A stretch of 64,000 nt of DNA. It comes from Azadirachta indica (Eukaryota > Streptophyta > Magnoliopsida > Sapindales > Meliaceae). A model generated the notes under the pieces. It worked only from the letters and a program-made list of their open reading frames with translations, ran no database searches and was not told the DNA's origin. The translations under genes and the position numbers were made by a program. Positions 1-12,429 of the stretch are shown here, piece by piece (within the stretch, counting starts at the first letter, position 1; each line of letters opens with the position of its first letter). The stretch spans positions 12,511,269 to 12,575,268 of the forward strand of contig CM040440.1 of assembly GCA_022749755.1 (NCBI GenBank), given 5' to 3'.

Positions 1-376
1 TAATACCTAATATCCTAAGGCCAACTGGTCTGAGAGTTATTGGCCCAAAGCTCGCTACATGAGTTAGGTTATGCACAAAAAAAAAAATGGAGATAGAAAT
101 AATCTTTGCCCAAAGAAGTTTACCTTGACAAAATTTAGAACCAATGTTGTTTGATTCTAATTAAGTCCCATAACATGTATTAGTTATAAAAGTACAAAAA
201 GAAGGTTTATGAATAATTCGACTGATGAGTATTTGGCACATATATAGTAAATTTTTAAGTGAGAGTTTGTTTATTTTGAGAAGATGAAAAGGAAAAGAAT
301 GATTTTTACTTTGAATATAAATTCTATAAATCAACTCTAAATGATATTGCTGATATTACTAGGGACTAGTAATAAG
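1..376 (+). mobile_element. 3' internal end of a family-A LTR retrotransposon
   Basis: This AT-rich stretch lies directly upstream of a polypurine tract and LTR, so by position it is the 3' internal region of an element that begins outside the window. There is no usable ORF. The motif around 359-372 (ctagggactagtaa) recurs, inverted, beside the related LTR at about 48.08 kb (tttgctagtccctagcaaatt). That repetition is the main reason to call the two elements relatives. Confidence 0.5.
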
Positions 377-390
377 CTGGTTGGGGGGTG
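377..390 (+). promoter_or_regulatory. Polypurine tract before LTR A
   Basis: The run ggttggggggtg lies immediately before an LTR that starts TGATGAATG. This is the expected primer for plus-strand DNA synthesis in Ty3/gypsy elements. Its position means the LTR that follows is a 3' LTR. Confidence 0.6.
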
Positions 391-1793
391 TGATGAATGT
401 TTAAAAGTGTAGGTTTATCAAAAGAAATATTATGATTTACACTTAATAATGTCTTTCTATTCCCCAATAATGAAGCATATTACTTTATATTGAATTGTAA
501 AACATGAATTGGACTAAATAGTTAGTTTTGTGCAGGTTTCGTATAATGAGCATATCTTTCAATCCAAATTATCAATTGATACGATTCTTGAGCTAGAAAA
601 ATATAAACTCATCATTTCACAACTTTGTAAGCCAAAGGTTGGACTAGTTCGAGTAATTAATGGGACGAAATTGGGCTTCAACAGAACTCAAGTGCATCTT
701 TGAACCAGCCCAACATGCTTCCGTATTTGGGCGGTCTCTCCCTAAATATGTAACGAAAAATTATATGGTTGGGTGATCTAGAAAGATGAGAAAGGGATCT
801 AAATTGTTTATGTTTTGTACTTTCTCAAATTTCAACTGATCGGTTAACAAAAAGAGATATCATTCTAAAAGGGTGGTGGAGAAATGCGACTTGAACATCT
901 CTGCCTATTTTCAACACAACTCATGGTCTAAGATAGAAATCAGAGCGAGATATAGACCATTAGAAAGATGAGTCATCCACCTACAACTTTAAAGAAGGTT
1001 GCTTTATGAAATTCGGTGGTTTTCATGGTCAAAGATATGTTGGAAGTTGGTAAAGTGTAATTAATTGGAAATTGACCAAATTATGTTCACACATGTGGAA
1101 TGTCTTTTGTTTTACCTATATAAAGGAAGACGTGGAAGTGAGGAGGGAGATGAGTTTTGTTTTCCATTTCTATTTTATTGTTGTAATTTGAATTTCAATT
1201 AAATGATGTATTTCTAATTTCGTAATTAGGGCTAAGGGTGAACTTTTGATGATTTTATAGTTTTGTTCTTTGATCTTTTGTTTTGCTCTTCATTGTTAAT
1301 CTTTTTATTGATTGAGTATTATATTTTGCAAGTGATTTTGAATTGTTAGAAACCTTGATTCATTGTTAACAAATGGTATATTGAATGCTTGGATATTTTC
1401 TACATATCAAGAGTAAGGCAACTTATAGTTTTTCACCATCAACTAAAAGGTAAGTCTTTTGATTTCTTTGTGCTTAAATGTTTTGTTTTCATCATCCAAT
1501 TAAGATCACTTCTTTTGATTCTTAATTGTATTTTTCTTTAAAAAAAAAGGATCAAGAATAAGTTCTATACAAATCATTAAAATGGATCCCTAATGCCCTA
1601 ATATATAATAATATAGAATTTAAATTTGACAATAAGCAAATTCACTCCATTGGAATATTCGGATTTGTAATATTTAGACCTTTGGACTTGTAGACTTAAT
1701 ATAACATATTTCCTGTGGACTGACACTCGGACTTCCGAACTTTATTACTTGAGACAACCTATACTTGGGAGTTATAACCTTTAAGTTGTAGCA
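391..1793 (+). mobile_element. 3' LTR of a Ty3/gypsy element (family A, 1,403 bp)
   Basis: It begins TG at 391 and ends CA at 1793. A TATA-like ctatataaagg lies at about 1117. The last ~100 bp carry the block typical of Athila/Tat LTR ends (tgtggactgacactcgg, then tttattacttgagacaacc). The segment from about 1230 to 1793 is closely matched, in reverse complement, by 38539-38633 plus 46675-47110, the R-U5 part of a second family-A LTR on the minus strand. The U3 halves of the two LTRs look unrelated, so they belong to different subfamilies. Because the next base belongs to the RT domain of another element, this LTR is read as the downstream end of an insertion into that RT. The boundaries rest on the TG/CA ends and the neighbouring polypurine tract. 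Confidence 0.7.
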
Positions 1794-4110
1794 AGTTGAA
1801 TGAAGCTACTTGTAAAGACCATTTCTTACTTCTGTTCATTGACCAAATGTTGGAAAGACTTGTTAGTCACTCCACTATTGCTTTCTTGATAAATATTCTG
1901 GGTATAACCAGGTTCCAATTACACTCGAAGATCAAGACAAGACAATATTTATATGTCCTTACGGTACATTTGTCTTTCAAAGAATGCTATTTGGGATATG
2001 TAATGCATCGGCTACTTTCCAACGTCGTATGATGGCCATTTTTTGTGATATGGTGGAGAAGTTCATAAAGGTTTTCATGGACGAATTTTCTGTTTTTGGC
2101 TTCTCTTTTGACAATTGCTTGGATAACTTGACTTTAGTGTTGCAACATTGTGAAGAAACTAACTTAGGCTTGAATTGGGAAAAATGCCACTTCATGGTTC
2201 AAAAAGGTATTGTTTTTGGTCATCACATCTCAGCTAAGGGGATTGAGGTTTATAGGGTAAAGATTGAGGTCATTGAGAATTGCCTCTACCCACTTTTGTG
2301 AAAGGAATCAGAAGTTTGTTGGGACATGTCAGTTTTTATCAATGTTTCATTAAGGATTTCTCTAAAATATCTAAACTTCTCTGCAATCTTCTTTGTAAAT
2401 AAGTGCTTTTTAACTTTTCTATTGATTGTTTTGTAGGCATTCAACACTTTGAAGGAAAAGTTGATTTCAACACCTATTATCGCAGTTCCAGATTGGGAAT
2501 TACTATTTGAGCTAATGAATGGTGTAAGTGACTATGCCATTGGAGCTGTGTTGGGGTAGCGAATTGGAAAGAACTTACATGTCATATATTATGCAATCAA
2601 GATCTAAACTAAGGCTTAGATGAATTATGTACCACAGAAAAGGAGTTATTGGCTGTTGTGTATGCATTTGATAAGTTTTGCTCTTACTTGGTTGGCTAAA
2701 GGGTGATAGTCTACACGGATCATTTAGCCATTAAGTACATGGTTGCGAAAAAAGATGCCAAGTCTAGATTCATTCGGTAGGTGCTTTTACTTCAAGAATT
2801 TGATTGGGAGATTAGAGACAAAAAAGAGGTTCAAAAATCTTATAGCAGACTATTTGTCTAGGTTAAAACATGAAGAGATTGTAGACAGTTTTGCAAGTAG
2901 CATTAATAAAGAATTTTCGGATGAGCAACTATTTTCTCTTAAGACATGGGGCATACCTTGGTATGCGAACATTGTGAATTATTTGGCTTGCAATATTCTC
3001 CCTGAAGATTGGTTATTTCAACAAAAGAAAAAGTTCTTTTCAGATGTTAAGCATTATTATTGGGAGGATCCAATTTTATATAAACACTACTAGGACCAAA
3101 TAATCAGCCGATGCATTTTGGAGGAAGAAACGATGAATATTCTGAAGCCTGGTCACTCATCAAAATATGGGGGACATTTTAGTGGAATTAAGACAATAAT
3201 AAGGTGCTTTAATCCAGTTTTTATTGGCCTACTTTGTTCAAAGAGTCTCATACATTTGTTGCCACTTGTGACCAATGTTAAAGGTCTGGAAAGTGTCTCT
3301 CAACAACATTCTTGAGGTGGAATTATTTGATGTATGGAGTATAGACTGTATGGGACCTTTTTCATCTTCATTCTCAAATCAATACATTTTAGTGGTGCTG
3401 GATTTTATCTCAAAATGGGTAGAAGCAATAGTTTGCTGCACTAATGATGTAAAGGTGGTCTCAAATTTACTACGTAAGCATATTTTCAACCGTTTTGGCA
3501 CACCTCGAGCAATCGTTAGTAATGGTAGGAAACATTTTTGCAACCATCAGTTTGAACTCTTGTTGAAGAAGTATGGTGTTAACTCACCAGGTAGTTACTA
3601 CTTACCACCCTCAAACTAGCGGTCAAGTGGAAATTTCAAATAGAGAGTTGAAGAGAAGTTTGGAGAAGACTGTTAGTACTTCAAAGAAGGATTGGTTGAA
3701 AAAATTGTATAATGCACTGTGGGCTTATTGTACAGCATTTAAAACACCCATCGGAATGTCTCCATATAAGCTAGTCTTTGGAAAGGCTTGCCATCTCCTA
3801 GTTAAACTTGAGCATAATGCATATTGGGCCATGAAAATGTTAAATTTAGACATAAAAGGCTGCTGGGGAGAAGAGGTTGTTATAACTCAATGAAATAGAA
3901 GAGTTTAGAAATGAAGCTTATGAGAACGTTCGAATTTATAAGGAGTGTATAAAGAAGTGGCATGACAAACACATTTTGAAGTGAGAATTTGAGGTTAGTT
4001 AGAAGGTGTTATTGTACAATTCTTGTCTTCGACTCTTCCCTGAAAAATTGCATTCTCGATGGTCGGATCCTTTTACAATGGTAAGTGTGTTTCCATATAG
4101 TGCGGTCAAA
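1794..4110 (+). pseudogene. Athila-like Ty3/gypsy pol remnant (RT, RNase H, integrase)
   Basis: Broken polyprotein of a Ty3/gypsy element. The reverse transcriptase starts at LNEATCKDHF (1796) and changes frame near 1984 to FGICNASATFQRR. Its active site reads FMDEF instead of the family's FMDDF, so a catalytic aspartate is lost. The ISAKGIEV stretch closes the RT. RNase H follows with several stops (about 2440-2900). Integrase begins near 3110 with a poor zinc-binding part (GGHFSGIK), then DVWSIDCMGPF (3322-3360), where the first catalytic Asp is kept, then [18 protein letters not shown] (3603-3656) and the C-terminal region ending near [15 protein letters not shown] (about 4055-4100). At least six frameshifts or stops make it non-functional. 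The N-terminal part (gag, protease, start of RT) is absent because LTR A abuts it. Affiliation to Athila rather than another chromovirus-free lineage also rests on the env-position ORF downstream. Confidence 0.88.
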
Positions 4111-4868
4111 ATTTCCCAAGCGCACCTGCATATACCTCTTGTGCATTTTTTCTTGCCAATTAATTTTCCCCTTCTTTAGTTTTGTTTCTGACTTTCCCTC
4201 CTCTTCTAATACAAACACAAACATAAAACACTCCCTCTTTTTCACTCATCACCCAAATTCAATTACTATACACTCATTCATTATCCTAAACACTAAACTT
4301 AAAATTTATAAACCCATTCAACATATTTTTTTATCAAATTTAAACGCTCAATTACCTGTAATCCCCTAAAATAGCAAAAATTTGCAAAAGTATAATGAGA
4401 GCAAGGAATTCAATCCCAACATTTGGATTTTCACACCTATTTCAAGTAAGTTCTCACTAGTGTGAAACTTGTTCATTAAATTGTACACTTATGGAGAAAT
4501 GTTGTTGTGATGTTAATGAAAGAAATTGAAGTGTTGAATTGTTAATTTTTCATAGAATTTATTGTGAGTATTGTGGAGAAATTAGTATTGTGGAAGTGCT
4601 TGAATTTTTGCATTGTAATTTTGGGCCAAAATTGAAGGATTGGAATATAAATTGGGTAGGTTAATAAAAGTGCACACCAAGTGTTCGATAAAATGTTTCA
4701 GTGAACTTCAATATAATAATTTTAAATTTGGTCATTGGAAAAAGCTTGGAGAAAGTTTTAGGAGTGACAGAAAGGTAGATTAAGTGGATTGAAGTACAAG
4801 ATAGAAGATAGTAAAAGTGTGCATTCCAAGTGCTCGGTAATTTGTTTGAAAGAATACTTAGAGCAAAA
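4111..4868. other. Inter-ORF spacer of the Athila-like element
   Basis: No coding similarity is visible between the integrase end and the next ORF. The stretch is AT-rich, with a C/T-rich run near 4140-4260. In Athila-type elements a spacer of this kind separates pol from the env-position ORF. Confidence 0.5.
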
Positions 4869-5880
4869 ATGGCACCTAAAAAAAGTAGTTCTTCACAAGT
4901 TTCATCATCTTTTGAAAAAAGAAAATTTGTTTCATGTGAAGCCAAACAGAAGTTTATTAAATTTCAGGGAGATGAGAAAGTGTTAATGAGGATAAGAGCA
5001 TTGAAACCAAGCCCAGAAGATGGAATGATTTTGTAATTTATTCATGATTGGAAATGCTTTAGTGAGCATAGAGAATGATCAAGTGTATGTTAGGGTTAAA
5101 AGAATTTCATTCAGTTTAGAGACCATTAACACTTATTATGGCTTACCTTCTCTTGATGCAGATGAGGATTTGTATGATGCATTCAAGAGAGATGAAGAAA
5201 ACTACACTTAGATAATTGAAGAATTATGTGTTCCCAAAACACAATGGTTAAGAGGTCATGGTAGATATAGCAAATCTCTCACTATCCCAAAAAATACACT
5301 CAATAGGTTATGCCAAAGCTTAGTATAAATTTATTTGCTCTAATCTCATGCCTACCTCTCATCTTATGCCTAAAAAGGGCCATCCTATTTTACTGTATTT
5401 GTGCTAAGATTTTCATTGATATAAGGAAAGTAATACAAGACAGCTTGGTCGCATCTATTGAAGTGAAAACAATGGGGGGACACACACACCTCTATCTCAT
5501 TACTACCTTATGCTTAAAGGCAGGGTAAGGGGTAGAGAAAATTAAGTACAAGGTGAATTTGGACTCTCTAATTGACAGAATAACAATTTTCAAGTTCAAC
5601 TGTTAGGTAGGAGGTGCATCCATCTTATCAGGCTTAGGATTTATTGTGGATGATGATAATCAAGTTCTACCACCACATAAACCATTGCCTCGACTGAGGA
5701 AAGGTTCCCTTAATACAATTACAGAGGCATACCGGTTAGCCTATAAAGTAAGATTGAGGTGTCAACAAAATCATTATGAAGCCTTACCAAATCCCCTATT
5801 TGTCCATCGAGATAATGAAGTTAGGGCTTCCTCCTCATCTCACGAAGATCCTCTGCAATCAAGGATCGCCGATATGCATT
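4869..5880 (+). pseudogene. Env-position ORF of the Athila-like element (plant transposon-protein domain type)
   Basis: A decayed ORF starts at ATG 4869 (MAPKKSSSSQVSSSFEKRKF) and is closed by a stop at 5034. It then continues in other frames: NALVSIENDQVYVRVKRISF and INTYYGLPSL (about 5050-5160), EELCVPKTQWLRGHGRYSK (about 5217-5275), and an Arg/Pro-rich tail starting near 5646. The order (KFVSCEA..., then RISFSLETIN.YYGLP, then a WLRGHGRYS-like block) resembles the 'putative plant transposon protein' domain found after pol in many Athila elements. I recall this from the family and could not align it. Its biochemical role is not established. Several frameshifts and stops rule out a functional product. 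Confidence 0.6.
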
Positions 5881-7589
5881 AAAGAATTATTCAGTAAGGC
5901 CAGGAGATTCATGATATTAAGCAAGAACAAGCAAGAATGCATCAATATCAAGTAAAATGTTTTGGTACCTTTGCTTCTTATCTGTAGAGTCTCAACCCTA
6001 ATGCACAACTTCCACCACTTTTGAAATTCCCACCCCCGCAAGGTGATAAGAATGATAGTGCACCCAGGTATGATTGATTATCCCTGATTAAACATTGATG
6101 ACAATGTTTTGAGTAAGTGTAGGGGAATAAAATCTTGAAATGCCTTATTGACTGCAATGTGCTGCCACCAGTCACACATAAAATCTATTTAGTTTTATGC
6201 TTTATTTGTCATGTTTTAGGAGTTTTCCTTTGTTTGGTTGTTAATTTTAAGTTTGTTTATTTTTGATCATTTCCTTTCAAGTTCTTGTAATTATAAACCT
6301 TTTCTTGAAAGTTGTCTTGTTTTGATGAGCTTGCTTTTGTCTTGGTTGAATGGAAAACCAATGATATTATTATGATTGTGAATACTTAAACTATGGAAAA
6401 TGATAAATGTTGTCCTAAGTTTTTGTGTTTAATTTGTCAACAAATTTATTTTACTAAACGAGTCTTTTAAAATCTTTTAGCAGAGGGTCACAAGTGCTTG
6501 TTTTTTGAAAATTTAAAGAAAGCGTATATGATCTAGTAAGGATATTGCACCTTAGTGAACTCTAATACTCAGTTGATGGTCACTTGAGGCGAATTTATAA
6601 AGGATATTTCATTAAGGAAAAGAATTAAACCATCTTCGGAGAGTTTGAGCCTTTCAAGCCAATTTTGAAACAATCAATCTTTAGTTCACCAGTTTGAGCT
6701 TAATTTTCTTATTTTACCCTCATTACAGTAAAAATAAACTATAATTCATAGCTCTTAGTTTTAACACCCTAAGTGCTTATATCCTTTTTAGGCTATTCAA
6801 TTAAGAGAGGTTGGGTGAAGTACAAAAATAAGCCAAATCCTTATCGAGGAACCAAGTTTCACACCTAGGTAAGTGTAGATAACTCGTGTCAAAAGGTAAG
6901 GATAAAGCTAAAAAAAATATCTTACAGAGTAACCAAGTCTTATGTCAAGGTAAGCATGAAGAACTCGCATTGCAAGGTAAGAATAAGGCGAAAAAAAAAT
7001 GAAGTAAATAAATAAGTGTGGGGGTGTGCAAAATGGAGAGGTGAACAGAGAAAAGAAGCATGGAATAGAAGAATAAGTTTTAGAAGGATTAAGGTAATTA
7101 GGGTATTGAAACTTCACTTAAAGAATCTAAATCCTCTACCTTGACCTTAGCTTGTCATTACAAGTCATACAAGTCCTAAGGATCCTTAATATAATGTCTT
7201 AATCCATTAGTAGAGAGTGACTTGAACATTAAGTGTATGAAGTTCCCTAGGTGTTCAATTTCAGCTTAATTGTGAGCATAATCTAATCTGAATTGAAAGA
7301 CAATGAAGCATGAGTAGAAACTCACGCGTGTACAAGGAATTTTTGAGTTGCATTTTGAATGATTGCATTGTGCAGCTCTTCAAGTTAGTTTACGAGATAA
7401 ATGATTGCATTTTGAATGTCTCCTCAATTTAAGTACAACATTTGATCTATGAGGCTTGTTATTGTTTTGAAAAAAGGCTTGCTCATTGGTTAATTAATCT
7501 CAATTGTGAATTTTTTCTTTTTATTAAATAATCTTCCCGTATCTCTTTTTCATATTGGTTTAAATTGCTTGAGGACAAGTAGGCATTCA
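5881..7589 (+). mobile_element. 3' untranslated region of the Athila-like element
   Basis: No gene is seen here. It contains a short two-copy tandem repeat at about 6848-7005. Each unit of ~80 bp carries accaagt...ggtaag...aactcg...aaggtaag...aagg. A G-rich gtgtgggggtgtgcaaaa follows at 7016. Such G-rich motifs and short repeats are usual in the long 3' UTR of Athila/Tat elements. Confidence 0.5.
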
Positions 7590-7603
7590 AACGTGAGGGT
7601 ATT
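7590..7603 (+). promoter_or_regulatory. Polypurine tract before LTR B
   Basis: The motif gaggacaagtaggcattc lies at 7571-7588, followed by acgtgagggtatt up to the LTR. This is the usual 3' junction of Athila-like elements. Confidence 0.55.
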
Positions 7604-8984
7604 TGATAAGTGCGTAAAATACGCGCTTATTATTCACTCTTAAACTGGATTTATTTGTTTAATCCTCAAGCCTTATTGGTATTTTATGTGTTTTGATTGC
7701 ATTGTGCAGAAAATGAGAAAACTAACCATTTAAAACGATTTCGGCTCAAAAAGGAAGATGTTCGAAAACGAAATTGCAAGAGAATTAATGGTCAAAATGT
7801 AAGACATATGGGGACTAAACTGCAAGGTTCCCAAACTTTAGAAGAAGACAGTAAGGCGCGGCAAACGGTGCACTAGCACCATCAGCCAGCACAGCTGTGC
7901 CATCCATGCATCCTGTCTTGGGCCCCTGCGTTATTGTGGCACCTCGGCACCTACTACACGTTATTTGACCGTTTTCTGGACTTAATTTGAGCTCTAGAAT
8001 CATATATGAATGGATAGATTTCAGAAAGAAGTAGAGTTTTATATATTTTTAAGTATTGAAGGGGGGAGCAACTTTTAGAAGGTTTTTGGCTTGCAAGAAA
8101 AGAAAATGAGAGAACTTAGAGAGAAAGAGGGAGAAGATTGGAAGAATGTTTGGGCATCAAGTTCAAGTTTCTGAAGATCAAGACCCTTCTAATCTAGTTT
8201 TACCTCTTTCCTTTGTCTTTAAACCCTTGTTTTGAATTGAACAATTATGAAGTTATTGTTTTTATATTGTTGATCGTTAAATTCTTAATTGTGGGTTTTG
8301 AACTCTATCTAATGTGTAGCTAAACTTATTTTTTAGGACAATGATATAATCTATTTGAAGCATCCAATTTCTTCAATTGTGTTATTAGTATTGATTTTGA
8401 TATTGAGTGTTGCATATTCATTATGATGATTAATGCGTTTGAACATGTGGCCAGTATTTGAATGATTTGCGGATTAATATGAACTGAGAAGTAATTATTA
8501 TATTTTGAGCAGATAATGAATACCGTAAACTACATGTTAGATAGAAATATAATGAATCATCACCGAATGTAATGCACTTTCATTTAATTTAATTCACATA
8601 GAGATATAGTGAATTATTTAAGTGCGAAGTAGATTCGACTAATCTTAAGAGAGTCTGTCAAATAAAGTAGGATAATTAACTAGTAACACGGGTATTACAT
8701 CAAAATAACATTATTTGGAAAATTGGATGCCAACATATATGATGAAATTATTAGCCCTAAATCTTTCCATCAGCTGTATTTATTTTAATTAAATTACTCA
8801 GTAGTTTATTTTACTTCATTATTTTCAATTTTCTTAATCACATTAATTCAATCTCTTCAGATAAATTTATTACTTAATTATTTTTGGTAATTAAAAGATT
8901 AACTTTTCTCGTGGGACCGACACCTTTTTACCACTGTATTACTTGTTTGTGATATATGCATTTGTGTTCATAATATACACAACA
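7604..8984 (+). mobile_element. 3' LTR of the Athila-like element (about 1.38 kb)
   Basis: It starts TGATAAGTGCG at 7604 with a short palindromic start (gcgtaaaatacgc). It contains a GC-richer patch at 7855-7930 and ends after gggaccgacacctttttacc, then tattacttg, with a terminal CA near 8984. The starts and ends match the general form of the other Athila/Tat LTRs in the window (391-1793 and 55543-58463). The 3' boundary is approximate. No target duplication can be tested because the 5' end is missing. Confidence 0.65.
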
Positions 8985-9280
8985 AGTAACTAACCACATA
9001 ACAATTAAAAACCAAGGCTTGCTCGGTGGCCGAACACAAGACAACGTTACGACTTTTGAAATTCAAAAGAAGTGCCAATAGTGATAAAACGTACTCACAT
9101 TTCACCTTAATTCTCACGTTGACAATTAACACGTGTAAATGCTTATAATCATTACCGTCATTAGACCTTTTGTCTGACTATCATATGTTTTACCGCGATT
9201 GGTTCATCTTACCTGCAGAAAAAGCACGTCGACAAAAGATCTATTGGCAGCATTCGAATCATTCAGTTTGATTACGAATG
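8985..9280. other. Junction between LTR B and the Tat-lineage element
   Basis: About 300 bp without a gene. It may include the 3' end of the minus-strand Tat element, but I could not find a clear LTR for that element here. Confidence 0.3.
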
Positions 9281-9283
9281 GGG

Positions 9284-9291
9284 TATAAATT
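9284..9291 (+). promoter_or_regulatory. Possible TATA box for the antisense accessory ORF
   Basis: The sequence ggggtataaatttg is followed by a C/T-rich leader (cccctcttcaattcg at about 9336). It lies upstream of, and on the same strand as, the accessory ORF. The spacing to any start codon is not defined because the ORF is decayed. Confidence 0.3.
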
Positions 9292-9889
9292 TGACCCTTT
9301 CTTTTTGTTACTTTCGGTAAGCTTTCTGGCGAATCCCCTCTTCAATTCGTGAGTAAAGCTCTACTCTATCGCCTTTCGTCCTCCAGCTGACCTTTCTATT
9401 TCAATAAGTTTTTCTTTTTGTCGAACTCATTTTATTACATTCTACTTTCCAGTACGAATTTGCCATTTCTTTTATGAAACTTCATGCTTTTTCTCTTAGT
9501 TATCTTTGTAACTAGGTATCAACAAAAACTTATTTTTTATGCCTTTGAATGCTAGAATCGACTTGAAAACCATGGTGACTCATAGGAATCACTTTATAAC
9601 CTTACAAGATGTGTTGAGCTTTCCTTGTCCAAGTAGAGTATTGGCCAGGCTAAACTTGCATTCTAGAAACCTTATAGTAATCGTAAATTTGAGCAGAACC
9701 AAATTCCCCTGAATAAAACTGATACTTAGACACTACTTTGTTTAGTGGTGGACTCCAAACCGATCGGACCAGTTGTTGTTTATTTAGGTTAATTACGGCA
9801 AGACATGAGAATTTTAACATAAGAGACACCCCAGTAGCCTAAGAAGCAAAACAAGCTCGTCTAAGATAAATGATGAAGCTTAGAGCCAG

Positions 9890-12426
9890 CTTCCTTGGAG
9901 GATTAAAGCCGAACTCATTAGGGAATATGGGTGCAACCCTTTGAAAAAGGCCCAACCCTTGGCCATTTTTGATCCTAATGTCGAGATCCCTTTAACCATC
10001 TTAAACCCTAGGTTGGATGTCTTTAAGTCTTTTTACCATGAACCAGAGGTGATGATCTTATCTAATAGCTCTTTTGAACACATGCAGGGAGAAATGGACC
10101 CTGAACAGACTTAAGCGGGAGGCCAAGAAATTCTCCAAAACCTCATAGGTAGGATTACCCATCAATCGGGTCAACCCGTGTCCTCTCTTCCAGGCCCCAA
10201 ACACACATCCGAAGCACTTCCCATTCCGAGAAGGCAAGGGGACAAGAATTCGAGTGTGGAAAGTGACAAGTTTAGGGATAACCAAGATGTATTGGACTCT
10301 AAAGAAAACCCTCATGGCAGTTGGCCTGCTTTAACTCAATACCCTTCCCCCGAACTGACTAGGAAAAATAGCCTACTTGAGGCCGATAAATTTCTATCTA
10401 TCATTGTTGAGGCTGATCTGGCAACTTTTAAGAAACTCTACAACATCTCTGACTCTATTGCCCTTAGAGCCTCCGAAGCTAATGAGTTCTCTAGTTGTTC
10501 GACAATAGATGAAGTAGCCTTCAATGAGGAGTTATTTCTCCTTAAGGCTGTACTACCATTACAATTATACTTCGTTGCCCCGTTTTATGGCTTTGGGATT
10601 CCTGTTTATCTACTGAATTTAAATGGGTTGAGAACCGTTACCGGGCTGTACGTGATTTAAGCTATGGCCAAGCAAACCCCTTCGACCATAGAAGAAATTA
10701 AATATTTATTCTTACTCAAGATGGGGGTAAAGAAGTACCTAGACTTTTATTATTTTCAAGCCTGCCCCTAGGTAGACAAGTTAGTTACGAGCAATCGTAC
10801 TTGTAATAAAAGTTAGAAAGATAGATGGTTCTTTATGGGTGGAGATTGGTGCTAGTTTTCCTTGACCAAGATGAACATATACAACCCTATGCCCTATGAG
10901 TTTAGACCGATTGTTCATAAGTGTATCCCATAGCGCCAATTTGATACACTAAGTTCCATAGGTTGAATGCCTTGCTAAGGTTTGTTAACGCTCTTCTTTG
11001 TTTTTGTAGTGGCTTGGGGCTCGAAGCCAGACCTAGCCAGCCCTTTCTTGTTGAAGATCAACGCGGGGTACGCCAAGCAAACCAATCATAAGACTTTACT
11101 TTCTCCTAATCAACTCACTATTTTTGAGCTAGTTGAGGTTCTCCCTACTCGCGAAGTGTTTGAGACTACTCTTTAGGCAGAAAGAGGACTCATCTTAAAC
11201 ACCGATCAGGACGTGCCTACTACGGTAAGGCTGAATAACTCGTTCATCCTTCTTTCTCAGAACATCTTTCATTTTCGTCCGTTATAAGTCTTTTATGCTT
11301 TTATATTTTACAGTGAAGATGGCCTCGCTAAGAGGAAAAGGAATACTTCTGAGTTTGTTGGGGTCGGTTCTCTCCTCTTTTGGGACTTCAATAGCCCAGA
11401 AGCTGTAGAAGCCTGAGAAGAAGTTTAACAGGCCAAAGGGGACTGGGAGAAGAAAGCTAAATCGAAGGCAAAAGCGAAAAAGTCAGAGCATGGCTCTAAG
11501 AAAGACAAGAAGGAGCCTTCAAAAGACAAAGGAAAATGCCTTGTAAAGGCTCCCAAAAATGCCAAGAAGAGACCGTCCAAAAAATAACATACTGAGTAGG
11601 GTGAAGAAGTTAATAAGATAGACAGTTTCTCCTGATCAGATATACCAAAAGAGAAGAGGGAGCTGTTTGAGCACCTATTCTTTTCCCTTAACCGCTTAGC
11701 CTGCGTAGTTGATTTTTCTCTGTCTTCTTAGGCGAAGGTTGCAGCACAAACATTGTCCTGGAAATCATTCACCAACAGATCGATAGGGTAAGCATTTTTG
11801 ATACTTTTCTCTTGTTTTATTAAAATAACCTTATCTAACGTGTCATTCGGTTGGTGTAAGCATTCTATTATCTTAGCCTGCACATCGATAGTACAAAAGA
11901 ATGCTCCATTGTGAACGTTAACTAGTACAAATCGATCGATTAGTTAACTTCGAAGAAGAATACACTAGAGAAAAAACTAAAGGAGTAGGAGAAGCAAGAG
12001 GAAAAGTTGGTGGCTATACTGAGCGAGGAGAAGAAGAAATAGTAGGAAATGCGGCATCCTTGAAGATAAAGTCACCGATCTTGAGGCTTAGGTGTCTGCA
12101 CTCAGGTCTCGTATTGCTGACCTTGCCTATGCCAACCAAGACTTGAAGAATGAGCTCGCTCGAACTGAAGCTGAGACAGAGGAATATTGCAATGCCTTTA
12201 CCAAGGAAGCTTTGGAATAGGCCTACAAAATCTTTCAGAAGAAGTATGAAGAACTTGATCTAGGTTAGCTGTTTGAAGATTTCAACATTTTTCGACCTGC
12301 TAAGTCAGATGTTGAAGGTCCCGGGGAGACACTTGCTGAAGAGCCGGCCTAGGGTCCTAATCAAATGACCGTGCCTCTTTCTGTGACTTCGATGTTCAGC
12401 ACCATATCTTCTTTGAAGGACATTTA
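9890..12426 (+). pseudogene. Accessory ORF of the Tat element (gypsy-type 'putative transposase' family)
   Basis: The best open part is 10178-10660. It reads ...IDEVAFNEELFLLKAVLPL, then YFVAPFYGFGIPVYLLNLNG and LRTVTGLYVI. It continues after a stop with EIKYLFLLK, KKYLDFYYFQACP and RWFFMGGDW (10690-10850). This order resembles the PF04195-type domain often annotated as a 'gypsy-type transposase' and known from retrotransposon accessory ORFs. A Lys-rich segment follows (about 11430-11590), then a heptad-like region (LEDKVTDLEA, then ADLAYANQDLKNELARTEAE, about 12060-12180), and an acidic C-terminus ending near 12426. The domain order therefore fits a full-length protein, but it is interrupted by several stops. 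It lies antisense to the element's pol. The family name is from memory of its typical motifs and the function is unknown. Confidence 0.6.
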
Positions 12427-12429
12427 AGA

